Below, piece after piece: positions 7,334 to 16,119 of a stretch of 64,000 bases of DNA. How positions within the stretch are numbered: position 1 is the stretch's first letter; each line of letters begins with the position of its first letter. This DNA is from Streptacidiphilus jeojiense (GTDB lineage: Bacteria; Actinomycetota; Actinomycetes; Streptomycetales; Streptomycetaceae), in assembly GCF_000719095.1 (NCBI RefSeq), contig NZ_JOEH01000009.1, forward strand, positions 186,001-250,000. Reading direction: 5' to 3'. The notes beneath the pieces were generated by a model. That model was given only the letters and a program-made list of their open reading frames with translations, did not search any database and was not told the DNA's origin. Position numbers and translations under genes: made by a program.

Positions 7334-10231
7334 TCAGCGGCCGAAGTAGCCCGCCAGATCGCCGACCAGGTCGACACGGCCCGACTGGTTGTAGAAGTCG
7401 ACGTTTCCGCCGGAGCCGATCGGGATGAAGGCCGCGTTGGGCCGGGTCGTACCGCGGGCCGGGTTGAGGGTGGAGGTCTGCGGCGCCTTGGTCCAGGGCG
7501 CCGGCCAGGCGGTGACGGTGGTGTCGACGGTCGGCAGCGCCGCGGTCAGGTTGGTGGCCACCGCCAGGGCGTTGGTGGGCACCCCGTGCGAGCCGGCGAT
7601 GTGGACGGCGACATAACTGGCGGCGCCGACGGCCCCCTTGCGGACGCCGGTGCCCGACCGGGTGTCGAAGATCCGGACCGGAGTCAGAGGTACGAACGCC
7701 GCCGCCGAGGTCGCGGTGGTGTAGTAGCCCTCCAGGTCGGCGATCAGGTCGACATGGCCGTAGCCGTTGGTGAACTTCACCGTGCCGTCCGGGGCGACCG
7801 GGACGGTGACCAGGTTGGGGGAGATCTGGCCCTTGCCGAAGTTCAGGTCGGACGCCGAGGGCCGGGTGGTGTTGCCCGGGTAGACGACCGCATAGCCGGC
7901 ACTGTCGGCGTCCGCCGCGGTGACATTGAGGACGACGGCGGTCACCCCGGGGTACTTCGCCAGGTTCAGCCGCAGGGTGTCGGTGCCACCGGGCCCGATC
8001 TTCGCCTCGGGTACTCCGCCGGTTCCCTTCCTGGTGTCCATCACCCGGACGGGCGTGAGCGGTTGGTAGTAGCCCTGGTCGGCCGCGGCCTTGACGTCGG
8101 TGAAGTAGCCCTGGACGTCGGCGACCACGTCAGTGGTCCCGAAGGCGTTGTACAGGTCCACGTAGCCGTCACTGCCGACGGAGACGGTGACCTGGTTGGG
8201 CACGGTCTGACCGCTGGTGAAGTTCAGGTTGGAGGTGCTCGGGACGGGGGCTCCGTCCGGGTAGGCCGCCAGCCAGCCGCCGGAGCTGGATCCGGTGACC
8301 GTCACATTGAGCGTCACCGCGGTGACCCCGCCGGAAGGGAGCCCTCCGGCTCCGGCGATCTTCAGCCGCAGGGCCTTTCGGGCGCCCAGCTTCCCCTTGG
8401 CGACTCCGGTGCCGTTGCGGGTGTCCAGCAGCCGGGTCGGCCGGACCGGGACGAAGGCGTCGCCCACGGTGACCGTCTGCTTGACCGTGGTGCTGCGGCC
8501 GTAGACGTCGGTGACGGTCGCGGTGGCGGTGTAACTGCCGGGCTCGGCGTAGTGGTGGACGGCGGTCGCGGTCGTGCTGCGTGCCGGGACGGCGGCGGCC
8601 AGCGTCCCGGTGCCGTCCCCGGGGTCGACGGTGGCGGAGGCCAGGTAGGTGTTGCCCTGGACCTTCAGCGACTCCGTCTGCGGGGCCGAGGCGGAGGCGG
8701 GGGCGGCGGGGAAGGAGGCCGAGAGCGGGGCGGGGGTGGCGATGGGCGTGTACTCCCCTCCGTCCATGAGGCCTTCGCTGTCCGTCGTCGGGATCTGCTC
8801 CCCGTCCGGCAGTACCGCGTAGACCTTGGGGTAGGCGACCTGGCCGGCCATCGAGAGCGGATACCTGTAAGTCGCCTGTGGCTGGGCGCTGGTGGTCGTC
8901 AGCGTGGACCCGTCGAAGTAGAACGCATACGAGGTGACGCTGGTCTTCCACGGGTTGGACGTCGTCTGCGCCCGGACGGTGTAGGCCAGCGGATCGGCCG
9001 GATCGTCGGCGGTTGCCGGACCGTTGAAGTCGAAGGTGTAGGGGTTCTGGGCCTCCACCGCGCCACGGTCGACCGGCGCGCTCGTGGCGTCGATGTCCTT
9101 GACCAGCGGATCCTGTACAGCCCTGAGGTCACCGTAGACGTCCCGTGCGGGTTCACCCGGTGCATCCGCGCTGCCGGAGTCGATCGCCGGCGATGGATCG
9201 GCCGGCTCCCAGGCGCGGGCGCCCACCGTGCGGAGATCTGCATTCGCATAGAGATCATGGGCACCCTGCTGAGAGGCGGCCTGAAAGGCGGCCACCGTGG
9301 CATAGGTCGTCCCCGCCCAACTGTAGGGATCCCCTGCTGAGGTCGGGCCGAGCAGGTTGTAGTCCACGGTTGACCCGGTCGTGGAGGCTGCCGAGATCGA
9401 CAGTAGGCCGTCCGCGGCCCCCTGGCAGTTGCTGCCCGACACGACGTTGTTCTCGATGGTGGCGCCGTGCGAGTCACCGGAGAGGGCGATTCCGGTGTCG
9501 CAGATCTGCGAAACCGTGTTGGCCACGACGACGGAATCAGGAGCGTCGGTCAGGGATATGCCGGTCGTGTCGAAGTTACTCGGCGAATCTACGACGTTGC
9601 CGGTGATGGTCGTGTCCGTCGCGCCACCCTCCACCCTCACGCCGCTGTTGCTGCCCCCGGCATACATGAACAGCCCGGACAACGTCACATTGTGGCTTGC
9701 CCCCTGGACGAGGAACGAGCCCATGGCGCTGAAACTGTGCAGGACCGAGATGTCCGACGAGTCCTTGACCGTGACGGCACCGGCGCCGTACCTGAAGCCC
9801 CGCAAGGTGACGTCATGAACACCCTGGAGCACGAAGCCGGAGCCTCCGTCGGCGCTCGGCTGTGTGTCGAGATCGAGCACTGAGCCGTTCTCCCACCCTG
9901 CGTCGCCCTTGAAGACGATGGGGTGTCCGGGCGTGCCCGAATGAGTGACGGTCACCGTTCCGCTGTAGCTGCCGTACGCGACCTCAACGGTCTGGCCCGC
10001 TTGGACCGCCAGTGCGGCCGCCTGGATGCTGCAGTAGGGGATGCCCTGGGTCCCCGCAGCCGCGTCCGTGTCCGAGCAGGCGGCGTTCTTCTTGTCCACG
10101 TACAGCGTCGTGCCGTCGGCGGAGGCCGGTGCCGCCCCGACGAGCACGGCGGCGGACGGCAGGACGAGCCCGAGGCTGAGCATGATGGCGCCGAACCTGA
10201 CGGCACGTCCGGATATGCGCGAAGAGCGCAC
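7334..10231 (-). CDS. Secreted beta-helix protein with PKD-like and three repeated C-terminal domains
   Basis: This 965-residue exported protein has a signal peptide (cleavage near ASA-DG at 38-40), a right-handed parallel beta-helix at about 60-290 with NNVV/NTV-type turns, a region with an AIDSGS turn typical of choice-of-anchor helices, a PKD-like beta-sandwich at about 500-590, and three copies of a 117-120-residue domain (593-711, 722-838, 846-964). Each copy opens with PxRxxDTRxGTG and ends with DLxGYF. The start GTG has GGGGGGA upstream. Beta-helix parts of this kind usually act on or bind polysaccharide; the repeats may bind the cell surface. No catalytic residues could be fixed. Confidence 0.78.
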   Translation of the reverse strand: MRSSRISGRAVRFGAIMLSLGLVLPSAAVLVGAAPASADGTTLYVDKKNAACSDTDAAAGTQGIPYCSIQAAALAVQAGQTVEVAYGSYSGTVTVTHSGTPGHPIVFKGDAGWENGSVLDLDTQPSADGGSGFVLQGVHDVTLRGFRYGAGAVTVKDSSDISVLHSFSAMGSFLVQGASHNVTLSGLFMYAGGSNSGVRVEGGATDTTITGNVVDSPSNFDTTGISLTDAPDSVVVANTVSQICDTGIALSGDSHGATIENNVVSGSNCQGAADGLLSISAASTTGSTVDYNLLGPTSAGDPYSWAGTTYATVAAFQAASQQGAHDLYANADLRTVGARAWEPADPSPAIDSGSADAPGEPARDVYGDLRAVQDPLVKDIDATSAPVDRGAVEAQNPYTFDFNGPATADDPADPLAYTVRAQTTSNPWKTSVTSYAFYFDGSTLTTTSAQPQATYRYPLSMAGQVAYPKVYAVLPDGEQIPTTDSEGLMDGGEYTPIATPAPLSASFPAAPASASAPQTESLKVQGNTYLASATVDPGDGTGTLAAAVPARSTTATAVHHYAEPGSYTATATVTDVYGRSTTVKQTVTVGDAFVPVRPTRLLDTRNGTGVAKGKLGARKALRLKIAGAGGLPSGGVTAVTLNVTVTGSSSGGWLAAYPDGAPVPSTSNLNFTSGQTVPNQVTVSVGSDGYVDLYNAFGTTDVVADVQGYFTDVKAAADQGYYQPLTPVRVMDTRKGTGGVPEAKIGPGGTDTLRLNLAKYPGVTAVVLNVTAADADSAGYAVVYPGNTTRPSASDLNFGKGQISPNLVTVPVAPDGTVKFTNGYGHVDLIADLEGYYTTATSAAAFVPLTPVRIFDTRSGTGVRKGAVGAASYVAVHIAGSHGVPTNALAVATNLTAALPTVDTTVTAWPAPWTKAPQTSTLNPARGTTRPNAAFIPIGSGGNVDFYNQSGRVDLVGDLAGYFGR

Positions 10232-10333
10232 GTTCCCCCCAAGGAACAGTGTGATGATCCACGCGATTGTGCCGCACGGGGCGGTTGGCCCGCCACAAGG
10301 CTGAGCGGGCGTTCCGTGACGGCCCGTCGGGTC

Positions 10334-10937
10334 TCAGCGGGAGGACATCAATGGTGCCGGTGCCGCGCTCACCACGTACAGGCCGGTGTCCTTGCCGGTG
10401 GCGCAGACAGATCCACCCCCTGTCGCCACCAGGGCTGCCGACGCGTGCGGGTCATCCGTCGCTCCGAGCGGGCAGTCGGCAGGGAGCGACTTCCACACCC
10501 GGTCCCAGACCGAGGCGGTGACCAGTGCGATGGCCTGCTGCATCGTCAGTGCCTGCTGCGATCCGTCCGTCTCCTCGCGGAAGATCATCGACCGACCCTT
10601 GGGCGCGTTCCAGTAGAGAACCCGTGGGGCCGGCCGTCACCGCGGTCCTCGCGGTGGGCGCTGGTGCGGTCCCGACCGGTGCCGTACCGGAACCGCCGCC
10701 GCCCAGCAGTGGTATCCCCACGGCGGCCACGACACCGAGCACGGCCGCACCGGCGAGGGCCTGCCCCAGCGCCTCCTGCACCAGATCCTCGGCCAGGTGC
10801 GCGTCACCGGCCGTCAGCAGGAACGCCGTCCGGAACAGCTGCCCGCTCCGGCCCACCGCGAACTCCTGGAAGTCGACGGACTCCTGTGCGCGGACCCGGG
10901 ACCGTGCCGCCGTATCGGCGGCCGTCATGTGCTCCAT
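10334..10937 (-). pseudogene. Fossil: sigma-factor N terminus fused to a membrane-protein remnant
   Basis: The first ~50 codons read as the start of a SigE-family ECF sigma factor (VDFQEFAVGRSGQLFRTAF, then HLAEDLVQEALG, part of region 2). The frame then passes directly into a single membrane segment (AGAAVLGVVAAVGIPLL) and a Thr/Ala-rich linker, as found in the membrane protein usually encoded beside such sigma factors. Near 10610-10620 the frame shifts: the expected continuation, YWNAPKGRSMIFREETDG, lies in another frame (through the stop at 10334). A deletion joining two neighbouring genes followed by a frameshift explains this. Regions 2.4 and 4 are gone, so no sigma activity is expected. 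Confidence 0.65.
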
Positions 10938-11053
10938 GCCCCACTAACGCCACGGCGCAGCGGTTCTGTTGCAGCAGGTGTCCGGGGAGAGTCGTCCCTA
11001 CTGCTCGGCACAGGACTTGAGGGATCCGGCCGGGTGCCCCTCGCGATGGTGTG

Positions 11054-11632
11054 TCAGACGATGGCGAGCCGGTCCACCAGTAGTTCCACCCTTCGCCCGG
11101 CTTCTGCCGGTGGCAGCCGTCCGACGCGGGTCAGGGTTGCCAGGCCGTGCAGGGCGGCCCAGAAGACCTCGGTGAACAGGCCGGGGTGGACGCCGTCGCC
11201 GGCGACTACGGCGAGGGTTTCCAGCAGGGCGGCGAAGGCGTCCTTGAGGGGTTCGGGGGTGTCCTCGCGGGCGAAGGCGAGGCCGCCGTCGAGTTGGAAG
11301 ATGGCGTCGTAGACCGCGGGATTGTCCGTGGCGAAGTCGAGGTAGGCGTGGGCCAGCGCGGTGACCTTGGCGCGGGGGCCGTCGGCGGCGGAGGTCGCGG
11401 CCCTTACCGCCGCGGCCAGTTCGGTGGCGCCCTCCAGGGCGACGGCGCCGATGATCTCGCGCTTGCCACGGAAGTGGCTGTAGAGGACAGGCTGGCTGTA
11501 CTCGATGCGTTCGGCGAGCCGGCGGGTGGTGACCGCGTCCCAGCCCTGCTGCTCGGCGAGTTCGCGGGCGGTGGCCACGATGAGGCGTTCGCGGTGCGCC
11601 CGTTCGCGTTCCTTGCGTTCCTGTACCGACAT
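11054..11632 (-). CDS. TetR/AcrR family transcriptional regulator
   Basis: This 192-residue repressor has a TetR-type helix-turn-helix at about residues 15-60 (TTRRLAERIEYSQPVLYSHF includes the recognition helix) and a C-terminal ligand-binding domain of the WHG/TetR_C_13 kind. It diverges from the DUF1772 gene at 11724, with two copies of CTAGC-N3-GCTAG between them, one only 10 bp from its own start. This arrangement predicts autoregulation and control of the membrane protein. The inducer is unknown. Confidence 0.88.
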   Translation of the reverse strand: MSVQERKERERAHRERLIVATARELAEQQGWDAVTTRRLAERIEYSQPVLYSHFRGKREIIGAVALEGATELAAAVRAATSAADGPRAKVTALAHAYLDFATDNPAVYDAIFQLDGGLAFAREDTPEPLKDAFAALLETLAVVAGDGVHPGLFTEVFWAALHGLATLTRVGRLPPAEAGRRVELLVDRLAIV

Positions 11633-11641
11633 GAATCGATC

Positions 11642-11705
11642 CTAGCACCGCTAGACAACGGAGCGGCAGTAGTACTAGCGTTGCCTCATCAGTTAGCAGC
11701 GCTAG
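11642..11705. promoter_or_regulatory. Two palindromic operators between tetR and DUF1772 genes
   Basis: CTAGC-ACC-GCTAG at 11642-11654 is a perfect palindrome and TTAGC-AGC-GCTAG at 11693-11705 matches it with one change. Their centres are 51 bp apart, about five helical turns. A half-site, ACTAGCG, sits between them at 11674-11680. The sites flank both divergent starts and are the likely binding sites of the adjacent TetR protein. Confidence 0.7.
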
Positions 11706-11723
11706 ATCCCAGGAGGGGTCATC

Positions 11724-12170
11724 ATGCTCAACGCACTCGAGGTCCTCACCACCGTGGTCGTCGGCGTGATGGTGGGGGTGGAGTTCTCTGTCCTGTTCGT
11801 CATCAACCCGATCCTCGACGCCCTGCCCGAGGACAGCGGCCAACTCGGCCACGCCCACGGGGGTCGGATGCTCGGCGCCGTCATGCCGTTCTGGTACATC
11901 GGCTCACTCGTCCTGGCCGCGCTCTGGGCCGCCACCGGATGGCACCACCACGGCACCGGCCTGGTCCTCATCGCCGCCGGACTGCTGATCCTCAGTGTGA
12001 TCATGTCCGTGCTGCTGCTCGTCCCGATCAACAACCGCAACAAGGCCTGGACCCCCGAGAACCGCCCCGAGGACTGGAAGGAGCAGCTGAACCGCTGGCT
12101 CCGCTTCCACTACGTCCGCGTCGCCGTCATCATCGCCGCCTTCACCCTGCTGGTCACCGCCCTCACCTGA
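11724..12170 (+). CDS. DUF1772 (anthrone oxygenase-like) membrane protein
   Basis: A 148-residue protein with four predicted membrane helices (about 5-30, 50-72, 78-100 and 125-147), including FSVLFVINPILDAL and, near the third helix, VPINNRNKAW, both typical of DUF1772. Relatives include anthrone oxygenases in aromatic polyketide pathways, but many members are uncharacterised and no polyketide genes are near. AGGAGG at 11711-11716 fixes the ATG at 11724. It is divergent from its probable TetR regulator and ends before a shared terminator. Confidence 0.82.
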   Translation: MLNALEVLTTVVVGVMVGVEFSVLFVINPILDALPEDSGQLGHAHGGRMLGAVMPFWYIGSLVLAALWAATGWHHHGTGLVLIAAGLLILSVIMSVLLLVPINNRNKAWTPENRPEDWKEQLNRWLRFHYVRVAVIIAAFTLLVTALT

Positions 12171-12235
12171 CCCGCAGTCGGACACCACGCCGGCCAGCCC
12201 CGACCAACCGTCGCCAGCCTGCGGCCGACGACGAA

Positions 12236-12269
12236 CGAAGCCCCGTCCGGGATCCCGGACGGGGCTTCG
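12236..12269. terminator. Bidirectional hairpin terminator
   Basis: A perfect 16-bp inverted repeat (arms 12236-12251 and 12254-12269, CGAAGCCCCGTCCGGG and its complement) with a 2-base centre lies between the DUF1772 stop and the 3' end of the leftward tRNA-Ser. It can serve both convergent transcripts. Confidence 0.8.
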
Positions 12270-12284
12270 TCTTCCTGCTCAGAG

Positions 12285-12371
12285 CGGTAGCGGTGGGATT
12301 CGAACCCACGGTGAAGTTGCCCCCACACACGCTTTCGAGGCGTGCTCCTTTGGCCGCTCGGACACGCTACC
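12285..12371 (-). tRNA. tRNA-Ser, anticodon CGA
   Basis: An 87-nt tRNA read leftward. The acceptor stem GGTAGCG pairs with CGCTACC followed by discriminator G. The anticodon loop CTCGAAA gives anticodon CGA for serine codon UCG. A long variable arm (GTGGGGGCAACTTCAC) and a TTCGAAT T-loop are present. CCA is not encoded. The terminator at 12236-12269 follows directly. Confidence 0.95.
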
Positions 12372-12404
12372 GTGGGACAGCCTACCGGACGTGGAGCAGT
12401 GCTC

Positions 12405-12947
12405 CTAAACCGCTTTTGTCGGGTGGTCGGGGCCGGTCGGCGGCACTCCGGCCCGCTGGGTGTCGAAGAAGGCGGTCAGGGTGGCGGCGCAGTCCTGGGC
12501 GAGGACGCCGGGGACCACCTCGGGGCGGTGGTTGAGGCGGCGGTCGCGGATCACGTCCCAGAGCGAGCCGGCCGCGCCGGCCTTGTCGTCCCAGGCGCCG
12601 TAGACGACGCGGTCCAGCCGGGAGAGGACGATCGCGCCCGCGCACATGGTGCAGGGCTCCAGGGTGACCACCAGGGTGCAGCCGCTCAGCCGCCACTCCC
12701 CGACGGACCTCGCCGCCTCGCGGACGGCCAGGACCTCGGCGTGGGCGGTGGGGTCGCCGACGGCCTCGCGTTCGTTGTGGCCGCGTCCGACGACGGTGCC
12801 GTCGCGGTCCAGCACGACCGCGCCGACCGGTACGTCGCCGCTCGGCAGGGCGAGCTCCGCCTCGGCCAGGGCGAGCCGCATGGCGGGGGCCCAGCGGTCG
12901 CGGAGCGGGTCCGGCCGGGGGCCGGTGCGGGGGAGGGGGTGCTGCAT
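12405..12947 (-). CDS. tadA: tRNA adenosine(34) deaminase TadA
   Basis: The 180-residue enzyme converts wobble adenosine 34 of tRNA-Arg(ACG) to inosine. The zinc deaminase signature is complete: HAE at 69-71 supplies one ligand and the proton-shuttling Glu, and PCTMC at 98-102 supplies two cysteines. The core is flanked by a short Pro-rich N terminus and a C-terminal tail longer than in the E. coli enzyme. It lies 36 bp downstream of the tRNA-deaminase-associated protein gene and just upstream of tRNA-Ser, a common actinobacterial arrangement. Confidence 0.93.
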   Translation of the reverse strand: MQHPLPRTGPRPDPLRDRWAPAMRLALAEAELALPSGDVPVGAVVLDRDGTVVGRGHNEREAVGDPTAHAEVLAVREAARSVGEWRLSGCTLVVTLEPCTMCAGAIVLSRLDRVVYGAWDDKAGAAGSLWDVIRDRRLNHRPEVVPGVLAQDCAATLTAFFDTQRAGVPPTGPDHPTKAV

Positions 12948-12983
12948 GGCATCCAGTCTCCCGCACCGGCCCCCGGCCGGCGG

Positions 12984-13535
12984 CTACCGCACCGCCTCCA
13001 GGACGTCGCCCACGCCCAGGGCGTCGGCGATCTCGGTGAGGGCGTCGCCGGGCACCGAGCCCTCGACGCTCATGTCCATCAGTTCCTTGGCGCCGACGCC
13101 GAACTCGATCAGCAGACCGGCGTCGCCCAGCGGGCCCGTCGGTACGCCGTCGGGATCGACAGCCGCGTCCTCGTCGTCGTCCTCGTCCTCCCCGTCCGCG
13201 GAGGCGTCCTCGTCCAGATCGACCACCAGGTCGTCCAGGTCGCTGTCGGAGTCACGCCCCAACAGCTCGTCGGTGAGGACGATCTCCCCGTAGGCGCTGC
13301 GCGAGGCGGCGGCCGCGTCGGAGACGAAGATGCGCGGGTCCTCCTCGCCGTCCACCCGGACGACGGCGAACCAGGCGTCCTCCTGTTCGATGAAGACCAG
13401 GACGGTCTCCTCGTCCTCCGCGGCCTCGCGCGCCAGGTCAGCCAGGTCAGCGAGGGTTTCGACGTCGTCAAGCTCGGTCTCGCTCACGTCCCACCCGTCC
13501 TCGGTGCGAGCGAGCAATGCAGCGAAGTACGCCAC
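12984..13535 (-). CDS. tRNA adenosine deaminase-associated protein
   Basis: A 183-residue acidic protein belonging to the family found next to tadA in actinobacteria. The start is the GTG at 13535 (VAYFAALLART), preceded by GGGAGA; the frame stays open 56 codons further upstream but without conserved sequence. A beta-rich N-terminal part (VLVFIEQEDAWFAVVRVD) is followed by a very acidic loop of Asp/Glu residues near 100-125 and a conserved helical C terminus (LLIEFGVGAKELMDMS). A role assisting TadA is inferred from constant gene linkage, not from biochemistry. Confidence 0.88.
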   Translation of the reverse strand: MAYFAALLARTEDGWDVSETELDDVETLADLADLAREAAEDEETVLVFIEQEDAWFAVVRVDGEEDPRIFVSDAAAASRSAYGEIVLTDELLGRDSDSDLDDLVVDLDEDASADGEDEDDDEDAAVDPDGVPTGPLGDAGLLIEFGVGAKELMDMSVEGSVPGDALTEIADALGVGDVLEAVR

Positions 13536-13754
13536 CAGCGACTCTCCCAGGTCTTGGCCACAGGACCGGACCCGCTCTTCCGCGCGTCCGGAGTCCAGGG
13601 GTCCGTGCGAACGCCCCATCGGCATCGTGACAGAAAGCGGGCCGCTCCGGGGAGTGTTCTGCTGTGCGTCTTCGCTGGTCGTGTCGCGCACGGGGGGTGG
13701 CACTTCGGTGAGTTGCGGTGGGAATGCCCGGCTGGTGGCCCGGTCGACGGGGCG

Positions 13755-13952
13755 TCAGATCCGGAAGGTGCGCATTCTCACGGCCTGTCGCATCCGCTCG
13801 GTCTTGGTGCGTCGCGGGTGCACCCGGGCCTGGAGCTCGCGGGCCTCGGTGAGCTCGCGCAGGAAGGCGGCCCGGCGGCGGCGGCGTTCCGCGGGGGTCT
13901 CCGAGCCGGCCTGCTCCTCGGGTCCGGCGCTGTCTGCGGGCTGGGCGACCAT
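13755..13952 (-). CDS. Small basic protein, unknown function
   Basis: This 65-residue open frame starts at the ATG at 13952 with a strong GGAGGGG ribosome site. The frame extends 43 codons upstream, but that part has no ribosome site and overlaps the upp promoter side. The protein has an acidic/Pro N terminus and an Arg-rich C-terminal half (AERRRRRAAFLRELTEARE) likely to form a basic helix, possibly nucleic-acid binding. It diverges from upp. Confidence 0.65.
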   Translation of the reverse strand: MVAQPADSAGPEEQAGSETPAERRRRRAAFLRELTEARELQARVHPRRTKTERMRQAVRMRTFRI

Positions 13953-14064
13953 GCCTGCCCCTCCGATCGGGGTGGTTTCGTCCCTCTCACCTTCCCACTT
14001 CGACAGCCGGGACACATATTTTACAGGTGCATGCCAGAATCGCTGCTGAATGCGGGCACGGGAG

Positions 14065-14100
14065 GTCGTCTGCGTGTCCACGCTCGGTTAGTGTCGCCTC
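14065..14100 (+). promoter_or_regulatory. Leaderless promoter of upp
   Basis: TAGTGT at 14089-14094 lies exactly 6 nt before the ATG at 14101, the spacing that places transcription start at the initiation codon. A weak GTCGTC at 14065-14070 is in -35 position. No ribosome site is present, which supports leaderless translation. Confidence 0.6.
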
Positions 14101-14739
14101 ATGCGGATTCATGTCCTGGACCACCCCCTGGTGGCGCACAAGCTCTCCACGCTGCGCGACGAGCGCACCGACTCGCCCACCTTCCGCCGCCTCGCGGACG
14201 AGCTGGTGACCCTGCTGGCCTACGAGGCCACCCGGGACGTGCGCACCGAACCGGTGGAGATCACCACCCCGGTCGCGGTCACCACCGGCACCCGGCTGAG
14301 CTACCCCCGGCCGCTGGTGGTGCCGATCCTGCGGGCCGGTCTGGGCATGCTCGACGGGATGACCCGGCTGCTGCCCACCGCCGAGGTCGGCTTCCTCGGC
14401 ATGGTGCGCAACGAGCAGACGCTCGAGGCGTCCACCTACGCGACCCGGATGCCGGACGACCTCTCCGGCCGCCAGGTCTACCTGCTGGACCCGATGCTGG
14501 CCACCGGCGGGACGCTGGTGGCGGCGATCCGGCTGATGATCGAGCGCGGCGCGGACGACATCACCGCGATCTGCCTGCTGGCGGCCCCGGAGGGGGTCGC
14601 CGTGCTGGAGAAGGAACTGGTCGGCCTGCCGGTCACGATCGTAACCGCGGCGGTGGACGACCACCTCAACGAGCAGGGCTACATCGTCCCCGGACTGGGC
14701 GACGCGGGCGACCGGCTCTACGGGACCGTGGGGGACTGA
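14101..14739 (+). CDS. upp: Uracil phosphoribosyltransferase
   Basis: This 212-residue salvage enzyme forms UMP from uracil and PRPP. The PRPP-binding loop is DPMLATGGT at 130-138, and the uracil-binding C-terminal segment [15 protein letters not shown] spans 195-209. [15 protein letters not shown] near 69-83 is also characteristic. The length matches the family. Transcription appears leaderless. The 3' end is convergent with the LytR_C gene, 7 bp away, with no room for a separate terminator. Confidence 0.96.
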   Translation: MRIHVLDHPLVAHKLSTLRDERTDSPTFRRLADELVTLLAYEATRDVRTEPVEITTPVAVTTGTRLSYPRPLVVPILRAGLGMLDGMTRLLPTAEVGFLGMVRNEQTLEASTYATRMPDDLSGRQVYLLDPMLATGGTLVAAIRLMIERGADDITAICLLAAPEGVAVLEKELVGLPVTIVTAAVDDHLNEQGYIVPGLGDAGDRLYGTVGD

Positions 14740-14746
14740 AGCCGGC

Positions 14747-15481
14747 TCAGCAGTGGGCGGCGGAGGCGGACGGGCTGGGGCGGCTGGCCAGGGTGACCGC
14801 CTTGGCCGCCTGGGCCGGGGTGGCCAGGGCGGAGAAGCCGTTGCCGAGGACCAGGTCGACCGTGGTGTCGTTGCGCTTGTCGGTGACCGGGTGCGAGCCG
14901 GTGACCTCGGTGCCGAGCACGGTCATCATCGCCGCTCCGGCCTTGCCGCCGGTGATCTGGGCGCTGCCGGGCACCTTGTTCTCCAGGGCCGCCGGGGCGT
15001 TGCCGATCTTCCCGATGGTGAATCCGCGCTTCTTCAGCTCCGCGGCGGTCTGCCCGGCCAGTCCGGGCCGGTTGGTCGCGTTGTAGACGTTCACCGTGAC
15101 GGCGGCGGGCTTGGGGATCGCACCCGGGACCAGCACGGCGAAGGCTGCCGCGACCGGTGCTGCCGAGACGGGGGCGGAACCCGAGGGGGCGGCCGAGGCG
15201 GCTCCGGAGGCCTTGTCGGCCGAGCCCGCGGCGGTTCCGCCTGCGCTGCCGGCCGCCGTGGTGGTGCGGGTGCAGCCGGCCGCGGCGGTCTTCTTGTGCC
15301 CGCCGCCGAAGACGTCCACCAGCTGGAAGGTGCCCCAGCCGAGCACGGCCAGCACCACCACCCCGGTGACGCTCTGCACGATGCGCCGGCGCCGGGTGTT
15401 GGGCCGGGCCAGACGTGGATAAGTCGTACCGGTGATCCGGTACTGCTTTCCCTTGAGTCCAGGGGGAGTCAGCATGCTCAC
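14747..15481 (-). CDS. LytR C-terminal domain membrane protein
   Basis: This 244-residue protein has a short cytoplasmic N terminus (MSMLTPPGLKGKQYRITG), one membrane helix at about 34-55, an Ala/Ser/Gly-rich linker and a LytR_C domain at about 130-225 (VNVYNATNRPGLAGQTAAEL, a typical opening). LytR_C domains occur in cell-wall-associated proteins, alone or with LytR-CpsA-Psr enzymes; here no catalytic domain is present. The GTG at 15481 was chosen because AAGGGGG lies at proper distance, whereas the ATG 6 bp later and the TTG at 15502 lack a ribosome site. Confidence 0.82.
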   Translation of the reverse strand: MSMLTPPGLKGKQYRITGTTYPRLARPNTRRRRIVQSVTGVVVLAVLGWGTFQLVDVFGGGHKKTAAAGCTRTTTAAGSAGGTAAGSADKASGAASAAPSGSAPVSAAPVAAAFAVLVPGAIPKPAAVTVNVYNATNRPGLAGQTAAELKKRGFTIGKIGNAPAALENKVPGSAQITGGKAGAAMMTVLGTEVTGSHPVTDKRNDTTVDLVLGNGFSALATPAQAAKAVTLASRPSPSASAAHC

Positions 15482-15633
15482 CGCGGGTGCCCCCTTGTGC
15501 AACGGGCTCGTCTGGAATGGTCGGACAGCCTGTGCGGCTGCTGTTCTCAGACTAGTGCGGTCGATCGACTCTGCGTACTAAAGGATCATCATCTGGCGTA
15601 TCAGGGCACCCGAAAGGGTGCAACGGCACCCGA

Positions 15634-15930
15634 TCAGTCCATCTCCAGCACGCGTGCGTGCAGGACCTGACGCTGTTGCAGGGCGGCACGCACGGCTCGG
15701 TGCAGGCCGTCCTCCAGGTAGAGGTCGCCCTGCCACTTCACGACATGGGCGAACAGATCGCCGTAGAAGGTGGAGTCCTCGGCGAGCAGGGTCTCCAGGT
15801 CGAGCTGCCCCTTGGTGGTCACGAGCTGGTCCAGGCGTACCGGACGTGGGGCCACGTCCGCCCACTGACGGGTGCTGACCCGGCCGTGATCCGGGTAGGG
15901 CCGCCCGTTGCCGATGCGCTTGAAGATCAC
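15634..15930 (-). CDS. Conserved small protein with ParB-like DGLHR motif
   Basis: A 98-residue protein whose C-terminal half reads GDLYLEDGLHRAVRAALQQR; the DGLHR at 74-78 is the core motif of ParB/sulfiredoxin-like nucleotide-binding folds (D-G-x-H-R). The preceding RPVRLDQLVTTKGQLDLE fits the first strand and helix of that fold. The protein is too short for a DNA-binding ParB. Relatives in actinobacteria are sometimes named antitoxins, but no toxin gene is adjacent. A small GAAA-loop hairpin (15606-15621) follows the stop. Confidence 0.7.
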   Translation of the reverse strand: MIFKRIGNGRPYPDHGRVSTRQWADVAPRPVRLDQLVTTKGQLDLETLLAEDSTFYGDLFAHVVKWQGDLYLEDGLHRAVRAALQQRQVLHARVLEMD

Positions 15931-16119
15931 ACGGAGAGCCTACCTGGCCACCGGGGTGCGATGCAGCAGGGATGATGGGCCGTTATCCGGCCCCCCGCTC
16001 CGACCTGGGCGTTTGCCGGGGGATTTGGGAAGGTTCCTTGCCTGGGGTCACTCCTGAGGGTGCCCGGCCCCGCCCCCGTGCCGACTCTGCCCCGCCCCCC
16101 AGCCCCGCCCCGTGCCGGC

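Noticed and set aside
12342..15086. 914-codon plus-strand frame over tadA, its partner and upp
   Set aside because: It crosses tRNA-Ser and several recognised genes in other frames and has no protein-like pattern.
15634..15930. Naming the 98-residue DGLHR protein a VapB antitoxin
   Set aside because: No toxin gene adjoins it and the motif is ParB/sulfiredoxin-like rather than a DNA-binding antitoxin fold.
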